From Palsa-504 sp963787645 (GTDB lineage Bacteria; Actinomycetota; Actinomycetes; Streptosporangiales; Streptosporangiaceae), in contig CAWBDS010000009.1 in NCBI GenBank assembly GCA_963787645.1, forward strand, positions 124,001 through 188,000: a stretch of 64,000 bases of DNA, in the 5' to 3' direction. Made by a program: the position numbers and the translations under genes. Below the pieces are notes generated by a model. The model searched no databases. It was given only the letters and a program-made list of their open reading frames with translations, and was not told where the DNA came from. Positions 57,304 to 64,000 of this stretch are shown in pieces; position 1 is the first letter of the stretch, and the number at the start of each line of letters is the position of its first letter.

Positions 57304-58016
57304 CATGGCAGACCGCCACGGTCAGCTCGGTGACGGACGAGACGCCCGCGGTCCGGACGCTGACCTTGGCGGTCCCGGACTGGCTCGGCCATCGGGCCGG
57401 GCAGCACCTGGACATCAGGCTCACCGGTGACGACGGCTACCGGGCCGAGCGCTCTTACTCGATCGCCTCGGCACCAGGCGAGCCGGTCGCGATCACGGTG
57501 GAACGGCTGGACGACGGCGAGGTCTCCCCGTACCTGACCCAGGACGTGCAGGCCGGTGACGAGTTCGAGGTGCGCGGGCCGATCGGCGGTTACTTCGTGT
57601 GGGAGGCGACCGATCCCGCGCCGCTGCTGCTGCTGGCGGGCGGATCGGGAGTGGTGCCGCTGCGGGCCATGCTCCGGCACCGGTCCCAGACCGGGAGCTC
57701 GGTGCCGGCGCGGCTGCTGTACTCGGTGCGCAGCCTGCCCGAGGTGATCTATCGCGCCGAGCTCGACGCGGAGCCGGACGGTGTGCAGGTGACCTACACG
57801 CTGACCCGGCAGCAGCCGGCCGGCTGGACCGGCTACGCCCGGCGGCTGGACCCGGCGATGATGGCCGAGGTGGCCTGGCCGATGGCGCAGGCGCCGGTAG
57901 CCTACGTGTGCGGCCCGACGAACTTCGTGGAGGCCGCGGCGGCGGACCTGGTGGCGCTGGGGTACCCGGCACAGCGGGTCAAGACCGAGCGGTTCGGCGC
58001 GACGGGCACGCCGTGA
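57273..58016 (+). CDS. FAD/NAD(P)-binding ferredoxin-reductase-type flavoprotein
   Basis: About 247 residues from ATG 57273, overlapping the molybdoenzyme gene by 31 bp in another frame. The FAD motif is RAERSYSIASAPGE, the nucleotide-binding motif is LLAGGSGVVPLRAMLRH, and CGPTNFVEAAAADL lies near the C-terminus. There is no [2Fe-2S] domain. It probably transfers electrons between NAD(P)H and the preceding molybdoenzyme. The next gene starts 18 bp after its stop, so an operon of three or four genes is likely. Confidence 0.88.
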   Translation: MEGTAVRGRLTWQTATVSSVTDETPAVRTLTLAVPDWLGHRAGQHLDIRLTGDDGYRAERSYSIASAPGEPVAITVERLDDGEVSPYLTQDVQAGDEFEVRGPIGGYFVWEATDPAPLLLLAGGSGVVPLRAMLRHRSQTGSSVPARLLYSVRSLPEVIYRAELDAEPDGVQVTYTLTRQQPAGWTGYARRLDPAMMAEVAWPMAQAPVAYVCGPTNFVEAAAADLVALGYPAQRVKTERFGATGTP

Positions 58017-58033
58017 GTTTGGAGGGCGGGTTT

Positions 58034-58294
58034 ATGAGGCCGCTGGAAGACAGCGTGCTGGACGGCAACGCGATCGGCGGGCTGCTGATGGAGCTGTTCG
58101 GCGGCGAGATGACCACGGCCTCCGGCACCTGCGGCTCGTGCGCGACGGCGGGCCAGGTCGCCGAGATGGCCGTCTACCCGCCTGGGCTGGGGACGGTGGT
58201 TCGCTGCCGGGTGTGTGACAACGTGCTGATGGTGTTCGTCGAGGTCCGCGGGGTGACCTGCGTCGACCTGCGCGGCCTGGCGGAGCTCGGTTAG
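58034..58294 (+). CDS. DUF6510 family small zinc-ribbon protein
   Basis: An 86-residue protein with GGAGGGCGGG upstream. LEDSVLDGNAIGGLLMELFG is followed by two cysteine pairs: CGSCATAG and CRVCDNVL. This pattern is characteristic of DUF6510 proteins, often encoded beside the molybdoenzyme/flavoprotein pair seen here. It may bind zinc or iron. Role unknown. Confidence 0.85.
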   Translation: MRPLEDSVLDGNAIGGLLMELFGGEMTTASGTCGSCATAGQVAEMAVYPPGLGTVVRCRVCDNVLMVFVEVRGVTCVDLRGLAELG

Positions 58295-58302
58295 GTTCAG
58301 TC

Positions 58303-58758
58303 GTGGCTATCGAGGTGCGGGTCGAGCAGGCTGTGCCGCGTCGGCTCGCGGCCATCCGGAGCGTGACGGCGCCGCGGGATCTGGGGCAGACCATCGGACG
58401 GTCGCTCGGGATCATCTGGCCCGCGGTACGCGAGCAGGGCGTGCGCTTCGGGCACAACGTCTTTGTCTACCGTGAGGGCGAGTCCGGGGCGCTGATCGTG
58501 GAGATCGGCGTCGAGGTAGCTGCGGATTTCGCCGTACAGGGCGAGATACAGATGGTGCAGACGCCGTCGGGCGGGGTGGCTACCGCCACGTATTACGGTG
58601 ACGACTACGCCCAGATGGACCCGGTCTACCAGGCGCTGGGCCAGTGGTGCGCCAGCAACGGGCGGCGGCCCGCCGGGGTCAACTGGGAGGTCTACGGCGA
58701 TCCGGCCGAGGACCCGGCGCAGACGCGGACCGACATCTACTTCCTGCTGGCTGACTGA
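58303..58758 (+). CDS. GyrI-like/AraC effector-binding domain protein
   Basis: A 151-residue SOUL/GyrI-like small-molecule-binding domain from GTG 58303. RRLAAIRSVTAPRDLGQTI is the first strand-helix. GHNVFVYREGESGALIVEIG and ATATYYGDDYAQMDPVYQAL form the core; the latter contains the conserved binding-pocket Tyr. VYGDPAEDPAQTRTDIYFLL is the typical C-terminus. It is a stand-alone domain without a DNA-binding part. Ligand unknown. Confidence 0.87.
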   Translation: MAIEVRVEQAVPRRLAAIRSVTAPRDLGQTIGRSLGIIWPAVREQGVRFGHNVFVYREGESGALIVEIGVEVAADFAVQGEIQMVQTPSGGVATATYYGDDYAQMDPVYQALGQWCASNGRRPAGVNWEVYGDPAEDPAQTRTDIYFLLAD

Positions 58759-58769
58759 ATCAGCGGACC

Positions 58770-59021
58770 GGGCTATCCACTTACCGGAGTAGCCGGCCGC
58801 GGCCGGCGCGAGCGGAGTGAAACCGGTAATCCACCACACCCAAGGGTGGTGGAACCCGGGTTCCACCACCCCCGGCCTCGCGGGAGTAGCGCACCACCAA
58901 GCACGCTGTGCCCTCTTGCCACGCCAGCACCACCGGTAACCCGGCCTGCGGCGCGAACCCGTGTGGCCTGCCAGAAGCAGCCGCTGACGACACCGCATTC
59001 CTCAGTTACTCCGCTTAAGCG
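58770..59021 (-). repeat. Dispersed MITE-like repeat, copy B
   Basis: About 252 bp, inverted relative to copy A (13541-13789) and roughly 80% identical by eye from end to end. Read on the minus strand it begins CCGCTTAAGCGGAGTAACTG, has the central CACCACCCTTGGGTGTGGTG, and ends GGCTACTCCGGTAAGTGG. The terminal sequences are imperfect inverted repeats around CGGAGTA. It sits between a plus-strand and a minus-strand gene, just past both stop codons. Confidence 0.75.
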
Positions 59022-59031
59022 GGTATCCCGG

Positions 59032-59973
59032 TCAGCGGAACCGGTCAACGCCCTCGCCGTCTTCCCGGTCCCAGCCGTAGGCGGCCAGGTAGCCCCAGCA
59101 GTCCGGCTTGGTGCCGTCGGTATCGGTGACGCCGTAGGCATCGGCGAGCTGGCGGGCGCTGATGATCGTACCCGCCCAGCGGTCGGCGTCGCCCGCCGCG
59201 GCCAGCGCGGCGACACCCCGGGCGACGTAGGCGGGCGACTCGGAGATCGCGAAACCCGGGGTCTGCTCGCAGGCATCACGCCAGCTGGCCTCGGTAACAC
59301 CGAAGTTCTCCAGCATCGCCTCTGAGCGCAGCCAGCCCGGCGTCACTCCGACCGCCGTCACCGGCAGGTGCTCGAGCTCGGCGGCCAGGCCTGTGACGAT
59401 CCGCTCGACGTTGGCTTTGACCAGGTCGTAGTAGAAGCCCACGTTGCGGCGGAACTCGGAATTGGCCTGCGAGGTCCCGTCGGTCATCTCGATCACCAGG
59501 CCCCGGGTGCCATGCGAAGCGGCGATATCCAGCAGCACCGGGATGGCCGCCCGGCAAGTGATCAAGTGGGTGTGCACGCCCATCTGCAGCATCCGCAGCC
59601 CGCCCGGCCAGTCGTGCTCCCACAACGGCTTGTCCCACTGCATGTACCGGTCGCCGCCGAAGATGTCGTTGACCAGCACATCCAGACGGCCGCGCTGGTC
59701 GCGGATGGCGGCCACCAGGGCGTCCACCTGGTTCGGATCCTCGTGGTCAACTACTCGTGCGGCGCCCGCCCCGCCGACCGCGCGGATCAGGTCACCGGTG
59801 TCCTCGATCGTCTCCGGGCGACCCATCTCGGAGGCGCCGGCGGCTCGGCTGCTGCGGCCGGTCGCATACACAAAGAACCCAGCTCGGGCCAGCTCGACGG
59901 CGATCGCCCGGCCCGCGCCCCGGGTGGCGCCAGCCACCAAGGCGACCGGCATCTGTTCGGGCCCATCAGCCAC
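59032..59973 (-). CDS. SDR family oxidoreductase
   Basis: About 313 residues if GTG 59973 is the start; ATG 59952 is an alternative and longer forms lack support. The Rossmann motif is ALVAGATRGAGRAIAVELA. DVLVNDIFGGD is a variant of the NNAG region and the catalytic pair is in FYYDLVKAN (Tyr-xxx-Lys). The C-terminal extension (DGTKPDCWGYLAAYGWDRED) marks a subgroup of actinobacterial SDRs of unknown substrate. It would reduce or oxidise a small carbonyl/alcohol with NAD(P)H. It stands alone after repeat copy B. Confidence 0.87.
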   Translation of the reverse strand: MADGPEQMPVALVAGATRGAGRAIAVELARAGFFVYATGRSSRAAGASEMGRPETIEDTGDLIRAVGGAGAARVVDHEDPNQVDALVAAIRDQRGRLDVLVNDIFGGDRYMQWDKPLWEHDWPGGLRMLQMGVHTHLITCRAAIPVLLDIAASHGTRGLVIEMTDGTSQANSEFRRNVGFYYDLVKANVERIVTGLAAELEHLPVTAVGVTPGWLRSEAMLENFGVTEASWRDACEQTPGFAISESPAYVARGVAALAAAGDADRWAGTIISARQLADAYGVTDTDGTKPDCWGYLAAYGWDREDGEGVDRFR

Positions 59974-60012
59974 GGCATCAGTAAACACCCTGAGGGTGGG
60001 TTTCCCCTCGTA

Positions 60013-60100
60013 GCGTGGACACATCGGCTTAGAGGAGGGCGGCGGTGGCAGAGACACGCAGGAAGTTCGATGGGGACTTCAAGGAGGGCGCGGTCCGGGC
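60013..60100 (+). pseudogene. Remnant of an IS3-family transposase OrfA
   Basis: From GTG 60044 (preceded by GAGGAGGGCGGC) the frame encodes VAETRRKFDGDFKEGAVR, which is the typical beginning of IS3-family OrfA proteins. The preceding TAGCGTGGACACATC resembles the left end of such elements. After about 18 codons the homology stops abruptly, just before the GH88-like gene. It is thus the stub of an insertion sequence mostly lost. Confidence 0.65.
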
Positions 60101-60133
60101 ACATGCAGGACGACGGGGAACGGGAGCTGCACG

Positions 60134-61075
60134 GTGCGATCACAGGCACTAGAGGGCTTGCTGTGGCGCGTTGAGCAGACCGCGCGGGTCGCGGCGGGGC
60201 GTTTCCCGATATTCGCCGATCCGCAGACCGGCGAATGGACGTGGTCGCAGGACGGCGGCTGGTCAGGCGGGTTCTGGCCTGGGATGCTCTGGCTCGCCGG
60301 GGCCGCCACCGGGCAGCGCCGCTTCGCCGACCTGGCCGCCGACAGCGCGCAGCGGCTGCTCAGCCGGGCCGGCGCGCCGACGGTGCTGCGCGGCTTCTTG
60401 TTCTGGTACGGCGCCGGGATCGCCTCGGTCCTGGACCCGGCCCGGCACGCCCAGGCCGAGCTGGCCGTCGTCGCCGCGCGGACCGGCGAGGACCGGCTGC
60501 ACAGTATCGCTCTCGCGCATGCGCGCGGGCTTTCCGCGTTCTGCGTGCGCGCCGATGGCTCGGTGGTGCAGTCGGCCACCTACGACCGGCAGGGCCAGCT
60601 CGCCGGGCAGGCCACGATCGAAGGCTCCTCCCGCGACAGCACCTGGGCGCGCGGGCAGTCCTGGGCGATGCTCGGACTCACCCAGGCCGCCCACCTGGCG
60701 GGCGGAGAATTCACCACCACGGCAGCCCGGGTCGCTGACTGGTACCTGGACCACGTGCCCGCCAACGGCGTCTGCTTCTGGGACTTCGACGACCCCGCGA
60801 TCCCGGACGCGTCCCGCGACACCTCCGCCGCGGCCATCGCCGCCGCCTCGCTGCTGAAGCTGGCCGCCCTGGGCGAATCCCGCTACCGCGCGACGGCCGA
60901 GCGCATCGTCGATGCCCTGGCCGAGCGCCACCTGGCCCCGCACGGCGGCCTCAGCGACGGCTGCTACGACCAGCGCCAGAACCTGGCCACGGCCAGTGAG
61001 CTCATCTGGGGCGACTACTTCCTGCTCGAAGCGCTCCTCGCCCTCGACGGGATAGTCAAACCCGGCGCACTATGA
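60134..61075 (+). CDS. Glycoside hydrolase family 88-like (unsaturated glucuronyl hydrolase) protein
   Basis: A 313-residue (alpha/alpha)6-barrel protein starting at GTG 60134. GH88/105 landmarks are present: WTWSQDGGWSGGFWPGMLWL near the N-terminus, the active-site region SSRDSTWARGQSWAMLGL, and NLATASELIWGDYFLLEALL at the end. The catalytic Asp is probably in GSSRDSTW or FWDFDDPAIPDAS. These enzymes hydrolyse the unsaturated uronic acid end left by polysaccharide lyases. It has no signal peptide and would be cytoplasmic. The IS3 remnant directly upstream may have changed its promoter. Confidence 0.87.
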   Translation: MRSQALEGLLWRVEQTARVAAGRFPIFADPQTGEWTWSQDGGWSGGFWPGMLWLAGAATGQRRFADLAADSAQRLLSRAGAPTVLRGFLFWYGAGIASVLDPARHAQAELAVVAARTGEDRLHSIALAHARGLSAFCVRADGSVVQSATYDRQGQLAGQATIEGSSRDSTWARGQSWAMLGLTQAAHLAGGEFTTTAARVADWYLDHVPANGVCFWDFDDPAIPDASRDTSAAAIAAASLLKLAALGESRYRATAERIVDALAERHLAPHGGLSDGCYDQRQNLATASELIWGDYFLLEALLALDGIVKPGAL

Positions 61076-61119
61076 CGCCGTCGACTCTGCGCAAGTCAGC
61101 AGGCACCAAGAGGCCCGGG

Positions 61120-62678
61120 CTAGCCGGCGCGGGGCGGGGGGCCGTGGCTGTGGAGGGTCTTGGTGCGGTCGGGGTTCCAGGCGGTGGTGGTGCCGTCGGG
61201 ATTGAGTTTCAGGGTCCAGCCCCAGCGGTGGATGACGACCTGGTGGTGGTAGCTGCACAGCAGGACACAGTCGTTGGTGCTGGTCTTGCCGCCGTTGGCC
61301 TTGTGTTTGACGTGGTGGACTTCACAGGCCGAGGCGGGCTGGTGGCAGCCGCCGGCCCAGCGGCACTTCTTGTCTCGCAGGATGACCGCGTTGCGGATCC
61401 CGGCCGGGATGGTCTTGGCGTAGCCGATGTCCAGCGGCAGGCTCGGCCGGCCAGCCGGGCGCCCAGCTGATTGGTGCGCAGGAAGCTGGCCAGGCCGCCC
61501 GGGCCGGACATGAGGTCGGCGGCCCGGCCGATGACGGCTTGCTGGAGCGCCTCGCGAGATGGCGAGGCCGGGGCCGGGCCGGGGTCGTCGGGGCGGTCGT
61601 GGTCGTCGGGGCGGTCGTGGTCGTCGGGGCGGTCGTGGTCGTCGGGGCGGCCGTGGTCGAGGCGGTCGAGCTCGACGCAGAGCTTGACCAGGTCGTCTAG
61701 GACGGAGAGGTCGGTGTCGCCGGTGACGATGGGGATCAGGGTGGCGTCGCAGGTGGCGGCGTGGGCGGCGTCGCCGTCGAGCCAGGCAGCGCCGTCGCTG
61801 GGACCTTCGGAGGCGGCGGCCCGGTGGGCGGCCCAGCGGATCCGGACCTCGGTGATCCACTGGGTCTCCAGAACCGAGTCGTCGTCTAGGGCGCGAAGCT
61901 CGGCCAGGGAGACGTGGACCCAGGCTTTGACGGGCTGGCCGGCCCGCTCGGGCAGCAGGTCGCTGGCCAGCAGGCGCTTCATCGCTTCTTGGAGCGCGTC
62001 GTGGTAACGCTGGTCGTGGGTCCGGGGATCCTCGGCGTCGGCCGGGGCGGACAGGGCGTCCAGGACCGAGGTGACGATCGCGGCGCACTCGGGGGTCAGG
62101 TCGCCGGTGATGACGCCCGCACCGGCGAACGTGGTCTCGACCCGGACCTGCCGGTCGTCGAAGCCGTCGTCCGGATCGTCGTCACCGGTCGCGGGCCGGG
62201 ACCGGGCGTAGATTTCCATGGCCAGCTGGACCAGGTCCTGCTCGTGCGCGCCGCCTCGCGCGGCGGCGGCCAGGATCGCGTCTGCGGCAGCACGGCAGTT
62301 CTCGGGCAGCTTGTCCGTCCACTGGCACAGCTTCCGCCCGTAGGACTCGGACAGGCCGTCTCCCTCGGCGAGGGCGGCGGCGATCAGCGGATGAGCTTCG
62401 GCCCGGCGAACCCAGGCGATGTGGCCGGTGGCGGCACCCTTGGTGATGCGGGTGCGGTGGATGAGCCAGGACCGCGGGCTGTAGTCCGCGTCGGCGGAGT
62501 AGCCCTGGCCGGCGATGAAGCGACTCAGGACGGCGGCTCGCGTGGCCGTGCTCATCGAGTTGAGCTGCTCGAGGGCCTGCAGGCACTGCGCCTGCTCATC
62601 GGTGACCATCTCGGTCGTGCTGGCGTGGATGAACCGCATTCCGGCGAGCACCATCTTGACTGCCTCATCGGTATTCAT
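61120..62678 (-). pseudogene. DUF222/HNH endonuclease (13E12-repeat type), frameshifted
   Basis: The N-terminal part from about ATG 62678 encodes a DUF222 domain (CLQALEQLNSMSTATRAAVL, later HIAWVRRAEAHPLIAAALAE). At about 61440-61470 the frame fails. A frame with one base fewer continues as SLPLDIGYAKTIPAGIRNAV and then the HNH nuclease core RDKKCRWAGGCHQPASACEV, HHVKHKANGGKTSTND and LCSYHHQVVIH. The HNH histidines and zinc-binding cysteines are intact. The intact protein would be about 519 residues. A one-base deletion or sequencing error in a GC-rich stretch explains it. The family is abundant in actinobacteria. Confidence 0.82.
61583..61654. repeat. Four tandem copies of an 18-bp coding repeat
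   Basis: GGTCGTCGGGGCGGTCGT is repeated at 61583, 61601, 61619 and 61637 (last copy with one change). Within the endonuclease gene it encodes a hydrophilic linker of repeated DDHDRP on the minus strand. Confidence 0.9.
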
Positions 62679-62830
62679 GGGAGACGGAACGGTACTCACC
62701 TGGCTCACCCCCTCTGGCCCCATATGGCATGTCGAGGACATACTTTGATTGTGCTTTCTAGTCTAGACGTGCCCACTGACATTTTGCGGGGGCCTAGGAT
62801 CGAGGAAGTTCCGGACTCGGGAGGGCAACG

Positions 62831-63637
62831 ATGCCAGTGGTGCAGGCGAACGGGATCGACATCAACTACGAGGTGCAGGGCGAGGGCGAGCCGATGGTGC
62901 TCATCCCCTACCTGGCCGCCGAACAGGCCTGCTACGCGTTCCAGGTGCCCGAGTACGCCAAGCACTTCACCTGCTACAGCATCGACCCACGCGGCGCGGG
63001 GCTGTCCGGCAAGCCGGAGGGCGACTACACCACCGAGCTGATGGCCGACGACGTGGCCGCGTTCATGCAGGCGGCCGGGATCGACCGGGCGCACATCTTC
63101 GGGGTCTCGCTGGGCGCGGCGATTGGCACGTGGCTGGCGGCCAAGTACCCAGATCGGGTGAAAACGCTGTCGCTGCACAGCGCCTGGGACAAGACGGACC
63201 CGTTCCTGAGCGTCATCGTGCAGGGCTGGCGGATCATGGCCGAGGGCCTGGACAGCGTGACCGAGATGGTCATCGCCGCCATCTTCCCCTTCTGCTTTAC
63301 TCCAGAGCTGTACGCGGCCAAGCCCGAGTACATCGACTCACTGGCGGACTTCGTCCGGAGCCGCCCGATGCCGCCCGTGGACGCCCTCATGCGGCAGTCC
63401 GGCGCCGTGCTCGCCCACGACGCCACGGGCATCCTCGGCTCGATCCAGGCCCCGACCCTGATCACCTACGGGCGGCACGACATCGTGACCTCGACCCGGT
63501 TCGCGGCCCCGCTGACCGAGGGGATCGCGAATACCGAGCTCATCGTGTTCGAGGACTGCGCGCACGCCGCCATCTACGAGAACGTGGAGGGCTTCAACAC
63601 CCAGACGCTGAACTTCCTGCAGCGGCACTCGGGCTGA
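62831..63637 (+). CDS. Alpha/beta hydrolase
   Basis: A 268-residue alpha/beta-hydrolase of the haloperoxidase/3-oxoadipate-lactonase type. ATG 62831 is preceded by GGGAGGG. GIDINYEVQGEGEPMVLIPY begins the fold. The nucleophile elbow is IFGVSLGAAIGTWLA (Ser). The acid is Asp in TYGRHDIVTS and the catalytic His is in FEDCAHAAIY. It is followed 5 bp later by the last gene of the window. Substrate unknown. Confidence 0.9.
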   Translation: MPVVQANGIDINYEVQGEGEPMVLIPYLAAEQACYAFQVPEYAKHFTCYSIDPRGAGLSGKPEGDYTTELMADDVAAFMQAAGIDRAHIFGVSLGAAIGTWLAAKYPDRVKTLSLHSAWDKTDPFLSVIVQGWRIMAEGLDSVTEMVIAAIFPFCFTPELYAAKPEYIDSLADFVRSRPMPPVDALMRQSGAVLAHDATGILGSIQAPTLITYGRHDIVTSTRFAAPLTEGIANTELIVFEDCAHAAIYENVEGFNTQTLNFLQRHSG

Positions 63638-63642
63638 GCGAT

Positions 63643-64000
63643 ATGGAGGAACAGGCTCGCGGCGCTCATCAGAGGCTGACCAGGCCGGAAGCCTCGGACG
63701 CGGTGACCGCGTGGGGCTGGCGGCTCGTCCTGGGCGAGCTGCGGACCGAGGTCCGGACGGGATCACTGCCGCTGGCCGTTGATGTGGCCGCTCAGGCGGC
63801 GTCGGTGCCGGGCGCCGAGGGGCATCTGCGGCTGGACGTACGTGCGGACCGGGTGCTGCTGGCCCTGCAGACGGAGGCGGAAGCCTGGGTCACCGAACAC
63901 GACGTCGAGCTAGCCCGGAACATCTCGACCGTGGTCGACCAGATGCGGTTGGAGACGGTCGGCGGGGTCGGCTCGGAGAGCGGGGTCGGCTCGGAGAGCG
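63643..64000 (+). CDS. Pterin-4a-carbinolamine dehydratase-like protein, 3'-truncated by window edge
   Basis: About 119 residues are visible from ATG 63643 with no stop. The segments AVTAWGWRLVLGELRTEVR, later EGHLRLDVRADRVLLALQTE and TEHDVELARNIS correspond to the PCD fold. However, the catalytic HHPD-like motif is replaced by EGHLRLDV, so dehydratase activity is doubtful. Related actinobacterial proteins fuse such a domain to a VOC domain. The end of the window falls in a duplicated 18-bp coding repeat (GGGGTCGGCTCGGAGAGC). It lies 5 bp after the hydrolase gene, so probably in one operon. Confidence 0.65.
   Translation, partial: MEEQARGAHQRLTRPEASDAVTAWGWRLVLGELRTEVRTGSLPLAVDVAAQAASVPGAEGHLRLDVRADRVLLALQTEAEAWVTEHDVELARNISTVVDQMRLETVGGVGSESGVGSES

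Noticed and set aside
1..64000. tRNA, rRNA and riboswitch genes
   Set aside because: No cloverleaf-type, ribosomal or known riboswitch sequence was recognised on either strand; a covariance-model search would be needed to exclude small RNAs.

Overview
This is a 64-kb window of GC-rich DNA (about 70% G+C by eye). GTG starts are frequent, ATGA/GTGA stop-start overlaps are common, and the families present (ECF42 sigma factor with a DGPF/YCII partner, MEDS anti-sigma kinase, DUF222-HNH endonuclease, DUF6510, prmABCD-type propane monooxygenase with its own chaperonin) point to a filamentous or soil Actinomycetota. I cannot fix the genus. No rRNA, tRNA or CRISPR array was seen.

Layout. 1-5.0 kb: tail of a dimethylarginine-hydrolase-like gene, a TPR/Sel1-like protein, a zinc alcohol dehydrogenase, a Moco-sulfurase-like class V aminotransferase, and a PIG-L deacetylase carrying an inserted cyclic-nucleotide-binding domain. 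5.0-13.3 kb: a large class III adenylate cyclase/AAA/TPR protein (convergent with the deacetylase), a secreted protein, a STAS protein, and an MFS transporter fused to a second cyclic-nucleotide-binding domain (frameshifted), coupled by ATGA to a carnosine-synthase-like ATP-grasp ligase. 13.3-25.6 kb: a repeat-bearing spacer, a VapC-type toxin-antitoxin pair, a DUF885 peptidase, an amine oxidase, a phytanoyl-CoA-dioxygenase-like protein, the YCII/ECF42 pair, hydrolases, a TPR protein, a VOC protein, a methyltransferase, a STAS/RsbA-like pair, and several gene remnants. 26.0-28.0 kb: a complete IS1634-type element. 28-43 kb: accessory genes (S53 peptidase, secreted protein, three adjacent decayed genes, TetR plus efflux permease, a kinase-GNAT fusion, a frameshifted class IV aminotransferase, a methyltransferase).

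43-58 kb is the metabolic core: a GPR1/FUN34/YaaH-type transporter and a MimR-like regulator face a propane monooxygenase operon. It encodes a small protein, hydroxylase alpha, reductase, hydroxylase beta, coupling protein, amidohydrolase, DUF59/MIP18 protein, alcohol dehydrogenase and GroEL paralogue. An NRAMP metal transporter and a molybdopterin oxidoreductase/flavoprotein pair follow. All six di-iron ligands of the alpha subunit are present at the spacing known from soluble methane monooxygenase. The logical route is alkane to alcohol (PrmABCD), then alcohol to ketone or aldehyde (dehydrogenase). The chaperonin, DUF59 protein and possibly the metal transporter would support folding and metallation of the hydroxylase.

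58-64 kb: small conserved proteins, a second copy of the 250-bp dispersed repeat, an SDR enzyme, an IS3 remnant, a GH88-like hydrolase, a frameshifted DUF222-HNH endonuclease, an alpha/beta hydrolase, and the start of a pterin-dehydratase-like protein.

The most interesting points are: (1) an apparent cAMP module, with one cyclase and two enzyme/transporter genes carrying fused cNMP-binding domains within 10 kb; (2) paired operator-like motifs and a perfect 38-bp palindrome organising the propane monooxygenase operon; (3) short direct duplications that repeatedly span stop codons; (4) a dispersed MITE-like repeat; (5) a patch of three neighbouring genes with internal or terminal deletions.
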